From Oceanibaculum pacificum (GTDB taxonomy: Bacteria > Pseudomonadota > Alphaproteobacteria > Oceanibaculales > Oceanibaculaceae): DNA of 40,393 nt. Position numbers and translations under genes: made by a program. The notes below the pieces were generated by a model, which saw only the letters and a program-made list of their open reading frames with translations, was not told the DNA's origin and did no database searches. Location: NCBI RefSeq assembly GCF_001618175.1, contig NZ_LPXN01000106.1:1-40393 (forward strand). Direction: 5' to 3'. Shown here in pieces: positions 29,445 through 37,631 of the stretch. Position 1 is the stretch's first letter, and every line of letters starts with the position of its first letter.

Positions 29445-29479
29445 ATGGCCGTCGGCAGAAGCCCCTCCCGGACGGCCAT
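29445..29479. promoter_or_regulatory. Inverted repeat between mdh and sucC
   Basis: ATGGCCGTC at 29445-29453 pairs perfectly with GACGGCCAT at 29471-29479 across a 17-nt loop. It lies about 70 bp before the sucC start. There is no T-tract, so it could be an mRNA processing or partial-termination element that uncouples mdh from sucCDAB. Confidence 0.4.
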
Positions 29480-29515
29480 CATCGCGCAGGTACTCTAGCA
29501 CCCGGATATGTAGGT

Positions 29516-30613
<1,098 letters not shown>

Positions 30614-30703
30614 TCAACCTGCCGCGCCGCAATGAAAAGTGTCGGGTTACTAGCGCGATTCCTTCGCAGGGGCAAGGGAAAGCGGCATTTCAAACTAGCC
30701 GTG

Positions 30704-31885
30704 CTATTGCGCCGCCGAGGCGGCGTCGGCCGGATTTGGCTCTTCCGCCACGGCGCCGCGCCCGAGATGACGCGCGGCGATATAGTCGGCCGACTGCATC
30801 TCCATCAGCCGGCTGACCGTGCGCTGGAATTCGAAGGCGCCCTCGCCTTCCCGGTACAGCGCCTCGGGCGGCGCCTCGGCCGAGCAGACCAGGTTGGTCT
30901 TGCGCTCATACAGCGCATCGACCAGGTGGATGAAGCGACGCGCCTCGTTGCGGTTCTCCTTGCCCAGGCGCGGGATGCCCTCGACGATTACCGTATGATA
31001 GCGGTCGGCGATGGCGAGGTAATCGCCCGCCCCCAGCGGCTTCTGGCAAAGGTCGGCGAAGCTGAACCAGGCCACGCCCCGCGCCGCTTTCGGCACCGGA
31101 ACGTTTCGCCCCAGCACGGTGACGGATTGGGGCTCGCCCGGATCGTCATCGGTCAGCTGTGCGAAGGTCTCGGCCAGCGCGGCCGCCGCCGCGCCATCCA
31201 GCGGCGCGTGGTAGACCGGCCGGCCGCGCAGCCGGTCGAGGCGGTAATCGGTGCCGCCGCTGACCGACAGCACGTCCAGCTTCTGCTTGATCAGGTCGAT
31301 GAAGGGCAGGAAGCGGTCGCGCTGCAACCCGTTCTTGTACAGATCGTCCGGCGGTTTGTTTGAGGTCGCCACGACCACCACGCCCAGCGCGAACAGCGCC
31401 TCGAACAGCCGGCCCAGGATCATCGCGTCGGCGATGTCGTTCACGTCGAACTCGTCGAAGCAGAGCAGCCAGGCGTCAGCGGCGATCTCCCGGGCGGTCG
31501 GCGGGATCGGGTCGCCGCCCTCCTGCTTCGCCTTCTGGCGCAGCCGGTGCAGGCGGCCATGCACCTCGGCCATGAATTCGTGGAAATGCACCCGGCGCTT
31601 CTTCTCCACCGGCGCGGTGGCGAAGAACAGATCCATCGCCATGGATTTGCCGCGCCCGACCGGGCCGTAGAAATAGATGCCCTGCGGCGGCGGATCGATA
31701 TCCTTGTGCCGCTTGCCGAAGCCGAATCGCGCGAACCAGCCCTCCGGTTCCGTCGAAGGCCGGTAATGCACCAGCGCATGATGCAGGCTCTGCAGCTTCT
31801 CCACCGCCAGCGCCTGATGCTGGTCTGGCCGCAGCGCGCCCGTGGCCAGCTTTTCCCGGTAGATATGCAGCGGTCCGTCGGACAT
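30704..31885 (-). CDS. zapE: Cell division protein ZapE (AFG1-like ATPase)
   Basis: This P-loop ATPase of the AFG1/LACE1 family destabilises FtsZ assembly in E. coli; eukaryotic relatives act in mitochondrial protein quality control. The 393-residue protein has Walker A GPVGRGKS at 74-81, Walker B LLCFDEF around residues 140-146, the sensor-like [15 protein letters not shown] and the family block [11 protein letters not shown] near the end. It directly precedes mdh, a neighbourhood seen in many alphaproteobacteria. The functional reason for that linkage is unknown. Confidence 0.94.
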   Translation of the reverse strand: MSDGPLHIYREKLATGALRPDQHQALAVEKLQSLHHALVHYRPSTEPEGWFARFGFGKRHKDIDPPPQGIYFYGPVGRGKSMAMDLFFATAPVEKKRRVHFHEFMAEVHGRLHRLRQKAKQEGGDPIPPTAREIAADAWLLCFDEFDVNDIADAMILGRLFEALFALGVVVVATSNKPPDDLYKNGLQRDRFLPFIDLIKQKLDVLSVSGGTDYRLDRLRGRPVYHAPLDGAAAAALAETFAQLTDDDPGEPQSVTVLGRNVPVPKAARGVAWFSFADLCQKPLGAGDYLAIADRYHTVIVEGIPRLGKENRNEARRFIHLVDALYERKTNLVCSAEAPPEALYREGEGAFEFQRTVSRLMEMQSADYIAARHLGRGAVAEEPNPADAASAAQ

Positions 31886-31955
31886 CGCTCGCTTCTTCAG
31901 AGTGTCGAATGCGCAGGGTTTAACGGAAAGCGGCGAGGGATACCATAGGCACGCC

Positions 31956-32702
31956 CTACAGCCGCCCGCCCGTGATCTGGATGCTGGTGCCGGTCACGTA
32001 GGACGCAGCGGGCGACAGCAGCCAGAGGATCGCCTCCGCCACCTCCTCGGCGGTGCCGACGCGGCCCATGGGGACGCCGGGAAGCAGGCGGTTCATGCGG
32101 TTCATGTCGCCGGTGGAATCGTGGATGTCGGTGGCGATCAGGCCGGGCGAGACGGCGTTCACCCGGATGCCGTCGCCGCCGACCTCCTTGGCCAGGCCGA
32201 TGGTCAGCGTCTCAATGGCCCCCTTGGTCGCGGCGTAGGGGATCAGCTCCCCGGTGCCGCCCAGGCGCGCGGCGGCAGAGGACAGGTTCACGATGCCGCC
32301 GCCCTGCCCGCCATGGCGGGTGGACATTCGCTTCACCGCCTCGCGCGCGACCAGCAGCGCGCCGGTGACGTTCAGATCGACCACGGCGCGGATGGTCTCC
32401 AGCGTGGTGTCCTCCAGCCGGCTGCCGGTGCCGGTGATGCCGGCATTGTTCACCACGCCGCCGATCGGCCCCAGCGCCTTCTGCGCCTCGGCGAACAGGC
32501 GGATCACATCCGCCTCCACCGCCATGTCGCCCTGGATCAGCGCCGCCTTGCGACCGGCGGCGGCGATATCGGCGGCGACCGCGCCGGCCGCCGCCGCGTT
32601 GCCCTTGTAGTTCACCACGACGTCCCAGCCGCGCTGGGCCGCCATGCGGCAGGTGGCGGCGCCGATTCCCCGGCTGCCGCCCGTCACCACCAGAACGCCC
32701 AT
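31956..32702 (-). CDS. SDR family NAD(P)-dependent oxidoreductase
   Basis: This classical short-chain dehydrogenase has 248 residues. The cofactor motif is [11 protein letters not shown] starting at 7, followed by NNAG, and the catalytic residues are S141 or S142, Y156 and K160 (YAATK). The arginine-free N-terminus and loss of an acidic residue after beta-2 (NYKGN) suggest NADPH, which is an inference. A very strong Shine-Dalgarno (GGGGAGGGG) precedes ATG 32702. The substrate is unknown. It resembles FabG-like or glucose-dehydrogenase-like members often annotated only as SDR. Confidence 0.92.
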   Translation of the reverse strand: MGVLVVTGGSRGIGAATCRMAAQRGWDVVVNYKGNAAAAGAVAADIAAAGRKAALIQGDMAVEADVIRLFAEAQKALGPIGGVVNNAGITGTGSRLEDTTLETIRAVVDLNVTGALLVAREAVKRMSTRHGGQGGGIVNLSSAAARLGGTGELIPYAATKGAIETLTIGLAKEVGGDGIRVNAVSPGLIATDIHDSTGDMNRMNRLLPGVPMGRVGTAEEVAEAILWLLSPAASYVTGTSIQITGGRL

Positions 32703-32730
32703 TAGCCCCTCCCCTTTATTCTGCTTGTCG

Positions 32731-33480
32731 TTACGGCTTGGTCTTTTCGTTTTTCGATACGTCCTGGGGGGCCACCGCGCCCAGCACCACGGTGGCGGTC
32801 ACCACCATGCGCCGGCTGACCGAGAAGCCCTCGCCCCCGCCGGCATCCATCGCCGGGGCGGCGGCACTCGCCATTTCGCTTTTCATCATCATCTGCGGGC
32901 GCGGCATGGGCTGGTTGCCGGTCTGGAAATCGATCATGCGCAGCCGATAGCCTCGCTCCGGGAAGCTTTTGTTCAGCCGGTCCAGCTCCGCCTTCGCCTG
33001 TTCGTAGATTTCCGCGCGCAGGGTGGATTCGACCGCCTTGGTCTCCGCCAGGGTCGGCGTGAAATCGATGCCGGCGACGCGAATGCTCAGGCCCGGCTTG
33101 CTGGCCTGCTTGGCCTTGTCATGCACCCCGCCCAGCTTCGCCTCCGGCACCCGCGCCTCGGCCATCACCTGCCAGCGCTCCAGCCCGGCCGGATCGAGCT
33201 GCCGGTTGAAGCGGGTGGTGCGCCACTCGACGCCGTCGACCAGCCCGGTCAGCGCGCCGTTCACCTGGTCGCGCGCATCGCCCACCTCACCGCCCTGCAG
33301 CGCCATGTCGATGGCGACGGTGAGCTTCGCGGTCTTGGTCTCGACCCAATCCTCTACCTCCAGGCGCAGCATCACCTCATCGTCGGCGGGACCGGTGCGC
33401 TCAATCGTCTGGGCCGAGGCCAGCACCGGCGTCGCGGCCAGGAAAACGGCTGTCAGGCCGGAAAGCAGCAAGCGTCGCAT
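32731..33480 (-). CDS. Exported protein, probably SIMPL-domain (DUF541-like)
   Basis: This is a secreted or periplasmic protein of 249 residues with a clear Sec signal (MRRLLLSGLTAVFLAATPVL, cleavage probably after ASA). The body has alternating strand-like segments, an EAR repeat area and a helical AEIYEQAKAELDRLNKSF segment as in SIMPL-domain proteins (relatives of YggE and OMP28). No enzyme motif is visible. A methionine-rich patch (PRPQMMMKSEM) lies near the C-terminus. ATG 33480 is preceded by GGGAG; the open frame beyond it is non-coding extension. The family assignment is tentative. Confidence 0.75.
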   Translation of the reverse strand: MRRLLLSGLTAVFLAATPVLASAQTIERTGPADDEVMLRLEVEDWVETKTAKLTVAIDMALQGGEVGDARDQVNGALTGLVDGVEWRTTRFNRQLDPAGLERWQVMAEARVPEAKLGGVHDKAKQASKPGLSIRVAGIDFTPTLAETKAVESTLRAEIYEQAKAELDRLNKSFPERGYRLRMIDFQTGNQPMPRPQMMMKSEMASAAAPAMDAGGGEGFSVSRRMVVTATVVLGAVAPQDVSKNEKTKP

Positions 33481-33548
33481 GGGGATACTCCCGTTTATTG
33501 TTCCTGTTCTGCCTCTTACGCCCCGGCGATGGCAAGAGTGAGACGCCA

Positions 33549-34388
33549 TTACGGCAGCGCCGTCACAGGCAATAAATCGTCCGGCCGGCAAATCGCCTCC
33601 AGCGTCGGGATCAGCGCCAACTCCGCGCTGCCCGCGGCCTCTGTTGCGGCCAAGGCGGCGACCATGCCGCTGGCCGCCAGCGCCAGGGCCCGGCCAGGAT
33701 CGTTGGCCCCATTCAACCGGTGGCCCAGGAACAGCGCGCTGAACAGATCGCCAGTGCCGTAGATCGGCCGGTCGACCAGCGGCGCGCGCACGCCCAGCGC
33801 GGCCTCGCGGGTCACCGCCAGCGTGGCGACCTCCGGCCCCAGACGCAGGCCGGTGACGATGACCAGCTTCGGCCCTCTTGCCAGCAGGTCGCGGGCGGCG
33901 GCCACCGCCTCCGCCTCGTCGCCGACGGACCGGCCGGCCAGCAGCGACAGCTCGAAGGCGTTCGGCGTCACGATATCGGCCAGCGGCAGCAGGCTCTTTT
34001 CCATCGCCTCCGGCACGCCGTCGCGCACATAGACCCGCCCGGCATCGCCCATCACCGGGTCAAGCAGATAGAGCGCGTGGCGATTCGCCTGCTTCACCGC
34101 CTGCACGGCGGCGACCACGGCGGCGGCGGTCGCCGCCTCGCCCAGATAGCCGGACAGCACGGCATGGCATTCCTCGAACGCTCCCAGCCCGGCCAGGCCG
34201 CGCAGCAGCTCCGCGATTTCGGACGCCGGGCGCACGGCGCCGGTGAAGGCGCCATGGCCGGGATGGTTGGAAAAGCACACCGTATCGACGCGCCAGACCG
34301 CATGGCCCAGCCGGTTCAACGCCGGTTGGGCGGCGGAATTGCCGACATGGCCATAGGCGACGGCGGATTGGATGGACAGCACATTCAT
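33549..34388 (-). CDS. pdxY: Pyridoxal kinase PdxY
   Basis: It phosphorylates pyridoxal in the B6 salvage pathway. The 279-residue ribokinase-fold protein begins MNVLSIQSAVAYGHVGNSAA, the PdxY/PdxK signature, followed by VCFSNHPGHG, VLSGYLG, LLDPVMGD and the anion-hole/base motif GTGDLFSAL. An in-frame ATG at 34448 has a better Shine-Dalgarno (GGAG, 7 bp) and would add 20 residues of low-complexity sequence. I keep 34388 on family grounds, but the upstream start is a real alternative. The gene is divergent from the CoA-ester lyase across a region with a long inverted repeat. Confidence 0.92.
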   Translation of the reverse strand: MNVLSIQSAVAYGHVGNSAAQPALNRLGHAVWRVDTVCFSNHPGHGAFTGAVRPASEIAELLRGLAGLGAFEECHAVLSGYLGEAATAAAVVAAVQAVKQANRHALYLLDPVMGDAGRVYVRDGVPEAMEKSLLPLADIVTPNAFELSLLAGRSVGDEAEAVAAARDLLARGPKLVIVTGLRLGPEVATLAVTREAALGVRAPLVDRPIYGTGDLFSALFLGHRLNGANDPGRALALAASGMVAALAATEAAGSAELALIPTLEAICRPDDLLPVTALP

Positions 34389-34432
34389 GGGCGGGCGGCA
34401 TCGGTTGCGGAAGGGGCGAGGCGAGCTTGCCA

Positions 34433-34463
34433 CGCCGGAGGCGATCATGAATAGTCTCCGGCG
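34433..34463. promoter_or_regulatory. Inverted repeat CGCCGGAG-N15-CTCCGGCG between divergent genes
   Basis: Two perfect 8-bp arms (34433-34440 and 34456-34463) flank 15 bp that contain GATCATGAATAG. It sits in the shared upstream region of pdxY and the CoA-ester lyase gene, where a dimeric regulator could act on both. It could equally form a hairpin in the leader of the lyase mRNA. The right arm also supplies the apparent Shine-Dalgarno of the alternative pdxY start. Confidence 0.4.
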
Positions 34464-34489
34464 CTTAACGAGAAGAAGGAGTTAGCCGC

Positions 34490-35374
34490 ATGGCCGCCAC
34501 CATCCGCCCGCGCCGCAGCGTGCTCTACATGCCCGGCTCCAACGCCCGCGCGCTGGACAAGGCGCGCGGCCTGCCCGCCGACGGGCTGGTGTTCGATCTG
34601 GAGGACGCCGTGGCCCCGGACGCCAAGGCCGAGGCCCGCGGGCTGATCCGCGCGGCGATCGCGCAGGGCGGCTATGGCAAGCGCGAGCTGATCGTGCGGG
34701 TGAACGGGCTGGGCACGCCCTGGGGCTACCCGGACCTCGCCGAGATGGCCACCGCCGGCGCGCACGCCATCCTGCTGCCGAAGGTGGAGAGCGCCGATAC
34801 CGTGCGCCAGGCCGAGGCCATCCTGGCCGCCAGCGGCGCGCCGGCCGACCTGGCCATATGGTGCATGATGGAAACCCCGCTGGCGATGCTGGACGCAAAG
34901 GACATTGCCCGCGCCACGCCGCGCCTGGGCGGCTTCGTCATGGGCACCTCGGACCTGGCCAAGGATCTGGGCGCGCTGCACACGCCCGACCGGCTGCCCT
35001 TCGTCACCAGCCTGGGGCTATGCCTGCTGGCGGCGCGCGCCTATGGGCTGGCCATCCTCGACGGCGTTTATCTCGATTTGACCGACGAGGAGGGCTTCGC
35101 GGCCGCCTGCCGGCAGGGCCGCGAGATGGGCTTCGACGGCAAGACGCTGATCCACCCCAAAACCATCGCGGCCGCCAACCAGGTCTTCGCCCCCAGCGCG
35201 GACGAAATCGCCTGGTCGCGCAAGATCATCGCCGCCCATGCCGAAGCCGAACGCCAGGGCAAGGGGGTGCTGCTGGTCGATGGCAAGCTGATCGAGAACC
35301 TGCACGTCGTCAGCGCCCAGCGCCTGGTCGCCCAGGCCGACGCCATCGCCGCCCTGGAGGCGGAGGCGGGATGA
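34490..35374 (+). CDS. HpcH/HpaI aldolase family CoA-ester lyase (CitE-like)
   Basis: This TIM-barrel lyase of 294 residues acts on malyl-CoA, methylmalyl-CoA, citramalyl-CoA or similar 3-hydroxyacyl-CoA esters. It starts with RRSVLYMPGSN (CoA-binding N-terminus), then VFDLEDAV at 34-41, an ILLPKVES strand, CMMETPLAML with the metal-binding glutamate, and GFDGKTLIHPKTI near the C-terminus, all diagnostic of the family. AAGGAG lies 9 bp before ATG 34490. No citD/citF genes accompany it, so it is not a classical citrate lyase subunit. Which thioester it uses cannot be decided here. Confidence 0.9.
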   Translation: MAATIRPRRSVLYMPGSNARALDKARGLPADGLVFDLEDAVAPDAKAEARGLIRAAIAQGGYGKRELIVRVNGLGTPWGYPDLAEMATAGAHAILLPKVESADTVRQAEAILAASGAPADLAIWCMMETPLAMLDAKDIARATPRLGGFVMGTSDLAKDLGALHTPDRLPFVTSLGLCLLAARAYGLAILDGVYLDLTDEEGFAAACRQGREMGFDGKTLIHPKTIAAANQVFAPSADEIAWSRKIIAAHAEAERQGKGVLLVDGKLIENLHVVSAQRLVAQADAIAALEAEAG

Positions 35375-35386
35375 CGACCGAAGAGC

Positions 35387-35896
35387 TTAGCGGCACGCCC
35401 CGATGGAGCCTGCCGCGCATTCGTGCTTTCCGTCGATCCAGGTCGCCCCGCTGAGATCGGCGCGGTAGAAATCGGCGTCGCGGATTTCGGCGCCGGTGAA
35501 GTCGGCATTGACCAAGATGGCGTTGTGGAAGCGCGCGCGGGCCAGATTCGCCTCGCGCAGCGACGCGCCGGTCAAATCGGCACGGGAGAAATCGGCATAG
35601 GTGAAACGGGACCGATCCAGTGTCGCGCCCGTCATCTTGGTTTCCAGGAATAAGGCCCGCAAGCCTTCGACCTCGGCGAGATTGGCGCCGGACAGATCGC
35701 TGCGGTTGATGCTGGCCTGGCGCAGGGTCGCTCCCGTCAGATCGACATTCGCGAGTTCCTGCCGGTTGACGTTGCAGCTTCGCCAATCGACGCCGGGCGC
35801 CGGCGGATCACCACAGCCCGCCAGGGCGGACTCGGGGACCGGCAACGCAAAACCGGCGGCGAGGGTTATGAGAAGCAAGCATCGCTTTATAGGCAT
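35387..35896 (-). CDS. Pentapeptide-repeat protein, probable lipoprotein
   Basis: This exported protein of 169 residues has a right-handed quadrilateral beta-helix. The start MPIKRCLLLITLAAGFALPV leads to the lipobox-like LAGC at residues 25-28, so lipid anchoring of Cys28 is likely. From about residue 45 the sequence runs as A(D/N)LxX pentapeptide repeats (DLTGA, DLSGA, NLAEV, DFSRA, DLTGA, NLARA, DFTGA, DFYRA, DLSGA), roughly twenty in all. Two ATGs lie at 35896 and 35899 and another at 35932; none has a clear Shine-Dalgarno, and 35896 gives the cleanest signal peptide. It converges with the CoA-ester lyase, 12 bp apart. No function can be assigned. Confidence 0.82.
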   Translation of the reverse strand: MPIKRCLLLITLAAGFALPVPESALAGCGDPPAPGVDWRSCNVNRQELANVDLTGATLRQASINRSDLSGANLAEVEGLRALFLETKMTGATLDRSRFTYADFSRADLTGASLREANLARARFHNAILVNADFTGAEIRDADFYRADLSGATWIDGKHECAAGSIGACR

Positions 35897-36019
35897 CATG
35901 GCCCAGCGAATGTAGCGCCTGATCCCCGACATGCAATGCGCAGGGGAACAAAACCGTCATTTCCTGGCGGTCACGGCGCCTGCATCCACCAGATGTAGTT
36001 GTGCGAGGCCGGCGCTTTT

Positions 36020-36090
36020 GATAAAAAGAAGAGGCGTCGAGGATGCAGGCAGTAATGCCCGGCCCGGGAAGGCAAATCCTCGACGCCTCT
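36020..36090 (-). terminator. Strong intrinsic terminator or sRNA 3' end
   Basis: AGAGGCGTCGAGGAT at 36030-36044 is perfectly complementary to ATCCTCGACGCCTCT at 36076-36090 (15 bp). The 31-nt interior contains a smaller GGCA-GTAA-TGCC hairpin and a CCCGGCCCGGG palindrome. On the minus strand the stem is followed at once by TCTTTTTATC, a good U-tract; on the plus strand only CTTTG follows. No coding gene on the minus strand ends here, so it may end a small RNA or act as a leader attenuator of the pentapeptide gene. Confidence 0.7.
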
Positions 36091-36464
36091 CTTTGTCGGA
36101 GTCCGGGCAGACCGGAGACCCCGCAGCCTCACAAGCAGCATCGACGCGCGGCCCGAAGGCCGAGGCCCAACGGCCCCACCCCTTATCCGCGATCCCGGCG
36201 ACAGTCTTGGCACGGACCCGCCGGACGGATAGTGGCTCGCCACCCTCCCCGGTCCCCGCATCCGCCGATGCCGCTCCGGCAGCGCCCGAAGGCAATTCCG
36301 AAACGACCCGACTTCCAGCCGGGACGAGAAAGGCCGAAAAGACGGCGGCTTCCGAGGAAGCCCGCCCCGCTGCATCCGCGTCGCCAGCCCGGAACAGGTC
36401 CGACCGGCGAGCGGCGCGGCGGTGTCTTTCGCCGAGCGCTTATGCGCTGAATAAGATGCTGTGG

Positions 36465-36560
36465 GATTTTTCTTTCGCCAACAACAGAAAAAATGCATGA
36501 TCTCGCATGTTTTTACTGGCATTTTTATAATTCTATTTCATTCACTTACCGTTCACCGTT
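36465..36560. other. AT-rich tract
   Basis: Runs of T and A (GGGATTTTTCTTTC, GAAAAAATGCAT, GTTTTTACTGGCATTTTTATAATTC) stand out against the GC-rich surroundings. The tract could be a promoter region firing leftwards, a DNA-bending site or an unwinding element; it contains the repeated word GCATG at 36494 and 36504. Confidence 0.6.
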
Positions 36561-36676
36561 TCATCCCCAGCCGCCCGCGCCGATATCTCATCCCAAACCA
36601 CCGGAATGATTGGGAAAATTACGCGCCTGGCCGAGTTATCCCAACCTGTGGATAAAGCCCCGCCAATTCATCCCCG
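36561..36676. promoter_or_regulatory. Cluster of DnaA-box-like 9-mers
   Basis: One perfect box, TTATCCACA, lies on the minus strand at 36647-36655. Degenerate plus-strand relatives are TCATCCCCA (36561-36569), TCATCCCAA (36588-36596), TTATCCCAA (36636-36644) and TCATCCCCG (36668-36676), each with two or three mismatches. TTATCC and GGATAA around 36636-36655 also form an inverted repeat. Function as a DnaA-binding region is inference. Confidence 0.35.
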
Positions 36677-36760
36677 GAACGGCCCTTGCATCGCCTGGAC
36701 CGGCCCGCACAGCGCCGATCGGCCCGGTCGCATGGCTTGGTTGCGACGCGGCATGGCGCG

Positions 36761-36789
36761 TTGACTTGATGCCGGGCGCGGTCTAAATC
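36761..36789 (+). promoter_or_regulatory. Predicted sigma-70-like promoter of sdhCDAB
   Basis: TTGACT at 36761-36766 and TAAATC at 36784-36789 are separated by 17 bp, about 55 bp before the sdhC start. The -35 box is good; the -10 box is weak. Confidence 0.45.
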
Positions 36790-36845
36790 AGACGCGACGC
36801 TTACACGGCGATTTCATTCCATCGCATCACAGCGAAGGGGGCACC

Positions 36846-37244
36846 ATGCAGACCGGCGGTAAGGCGGCACGTCCGCTGTCACCCCACTTGCAGATTTATC
36901 GGCCGCAGATCACCTCGATCCTGTCGATCCTGCATCGTATCACGGGCATTGCGCTGTCGGTCGGCACGCTGATGTTGACCTGGTGGCTGCTGGCCGCCGC
37001 GGCCGGCCCGGATTATTTCGCGACCGCGCACGGCTTCATCACCTCCTGGTTCGGCTGGCTGCTGCTGTTCGGCTGGTCGGTGGCGCTGTTCTACCATCTG
37101 GCGAACGGCATCCGGCATCTCGCCTGGGATGCCGGCTGGGGGTTCGAGATTCCGCAGGTCTACACCACCGGCTACGCCGTGCTGGCGGCGACCGCGATCC
37201 TGACGGCGATCGCCTGGATCGCCGGCCTGACGATGGGGGGCTGA
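36846..37244 (+). CDS. sdhC: Succinate dehydrogenase cytochrome b556 subunit
   Basis: This membrane anchor of complex II carries part of the heme b and ubiquinone sites. The 132-residue protein has three membrane helices. It opens with RPLSPHLQIYRPQITSIL and contains SILHRITG (S27, R31, quinone-site residues in E. coli numbering). The heme-ligand histidine is most likely H84 in FYHLANGIRH. GAAGGGG precedes ATG 36846. It is the first gene of sdhCDAB, with 3 bp to sdhD. Confidence 0.95.
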   Translation: MQTGGKAARPLSPHLQIYRPQITSILSILHRITGIALSVGTLMLTWWLLAAAAGPDYFATAHGFITSWFGWLLLFGWSVALFYHLANGIRHLAWDAGWGFEIPQVYTTGYAVLAATAILTAIAWIAGLTMGG

Positions 37245-37247
37245 GGC

Positions 37248-37628
37248 ATGAGCATGCAATCCAATCTCGGCCGCGTGCGCGGCATGGGTTCCGCCAAGGA
37301 AGGCGTGAGCCATTGGTGGATGCAGCGGCTGACCGCCATCGCCCTGGTGCCGCTGCTGCTGTGGTTCGTCATCTCGATCATCGCCCATGCCGGCGCGGGC
37401 CATGCGGCGGTCGTCGCCTGGATGGGCCAGCCGGTCCCGGCGATCCTGGCCGTGTTGCTTGTCGCCGCCGGCTATTATCACGCTCAACTCGGCATGCAGG
37501 TGGTCATCGAGGATTACGTGCATAACGAGGGCGTGAAATTCGCGATCCTCATCGGCTTGAAGTTGCTCACCGTGTTGCTAGGTGTCGCTTCCGTGTTCGC
37601 CATCCTGAAGCTGGCTTTCGGAGCTTAA
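37248..37628 (+). CDS. sdhD: Succinate dehydrogenase hydrophobic membrane anchor subunit
   Basis: This second membrane anchor of complex II has 126 residues and three helices. The N-terminus LGRVRGMGSAKEGVSHWWMQ is typical of alphaproteobacterial SdhD. The conserved YYHAQLGMQVVIEDYVH segment supplies the histidine and the Asp-Tyr pair near the quinone site. It lies between sdhC and sdhA with 3-bp gaps on both sides, so translation of the operon is tightly linked. Confidence 0.94.
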   Translation: MSMQSNLGRVRGMGSAKEGVSHWWMQRLTAIALVPLLLWFVISIIAHAGAGHAAVVAWMGQPVPAILAVLLVAAGYYHAQLGMQVVIEDYVHNEGVKFAILIGLKLLTVLLGVASVFAILKLAFGA

Positions 37629-37631
37629 CCC

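Larger units (their letters stand above)
35897..36845. other. Long stretch without a convincing gene
   Basis: About 950 bp separate the pentapeptide gene and sdhC. From its left end it holds a minus-strand terminator hairpin (36020-36090), a GC-rich stretch with many small hairpins (36100-36450), an AT-rich tract (36465-36560), a cluster of DnaA-box-like 9-mers (36561-36676) and a sigma-70-like promoter for sdh (36761-36789). Open frames exist on both strands (for example 35971-36522 minus and 35931-36500 plus), but their products are Arg/Pro-rich, low in similarity to anything I know, and cross the terminator hairpin. Confidence 0.7.

Noticed and set aside
35957-36447. Minus-strand frame in the gene-free region with fairly normal codon use (ending AGAVTARK)
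   Set aside because: It opens after a stop near 36447 but has no ATG or well-placed GTG start, and it runs through the perfect terminator stem at 36030-36090. It could be a decayed gene, but I cannot support it.
36100-36450. RNase P RNA, tmRNA or 6S RNA in the structured region
   Set aside because: The GAGGAAAGTCC block of RNase P, the alanine tRNA-like ends of tmRNA and the 6S open-bubble pattern were not found on either strand.
35931-36522. Open frames 35931-36500 (plus) and 35971-36522 (minus)
   Set aside because: The products are Arg/Pro/Ser-rich with no domain-like features, and there is no Shine-Dalgarno.
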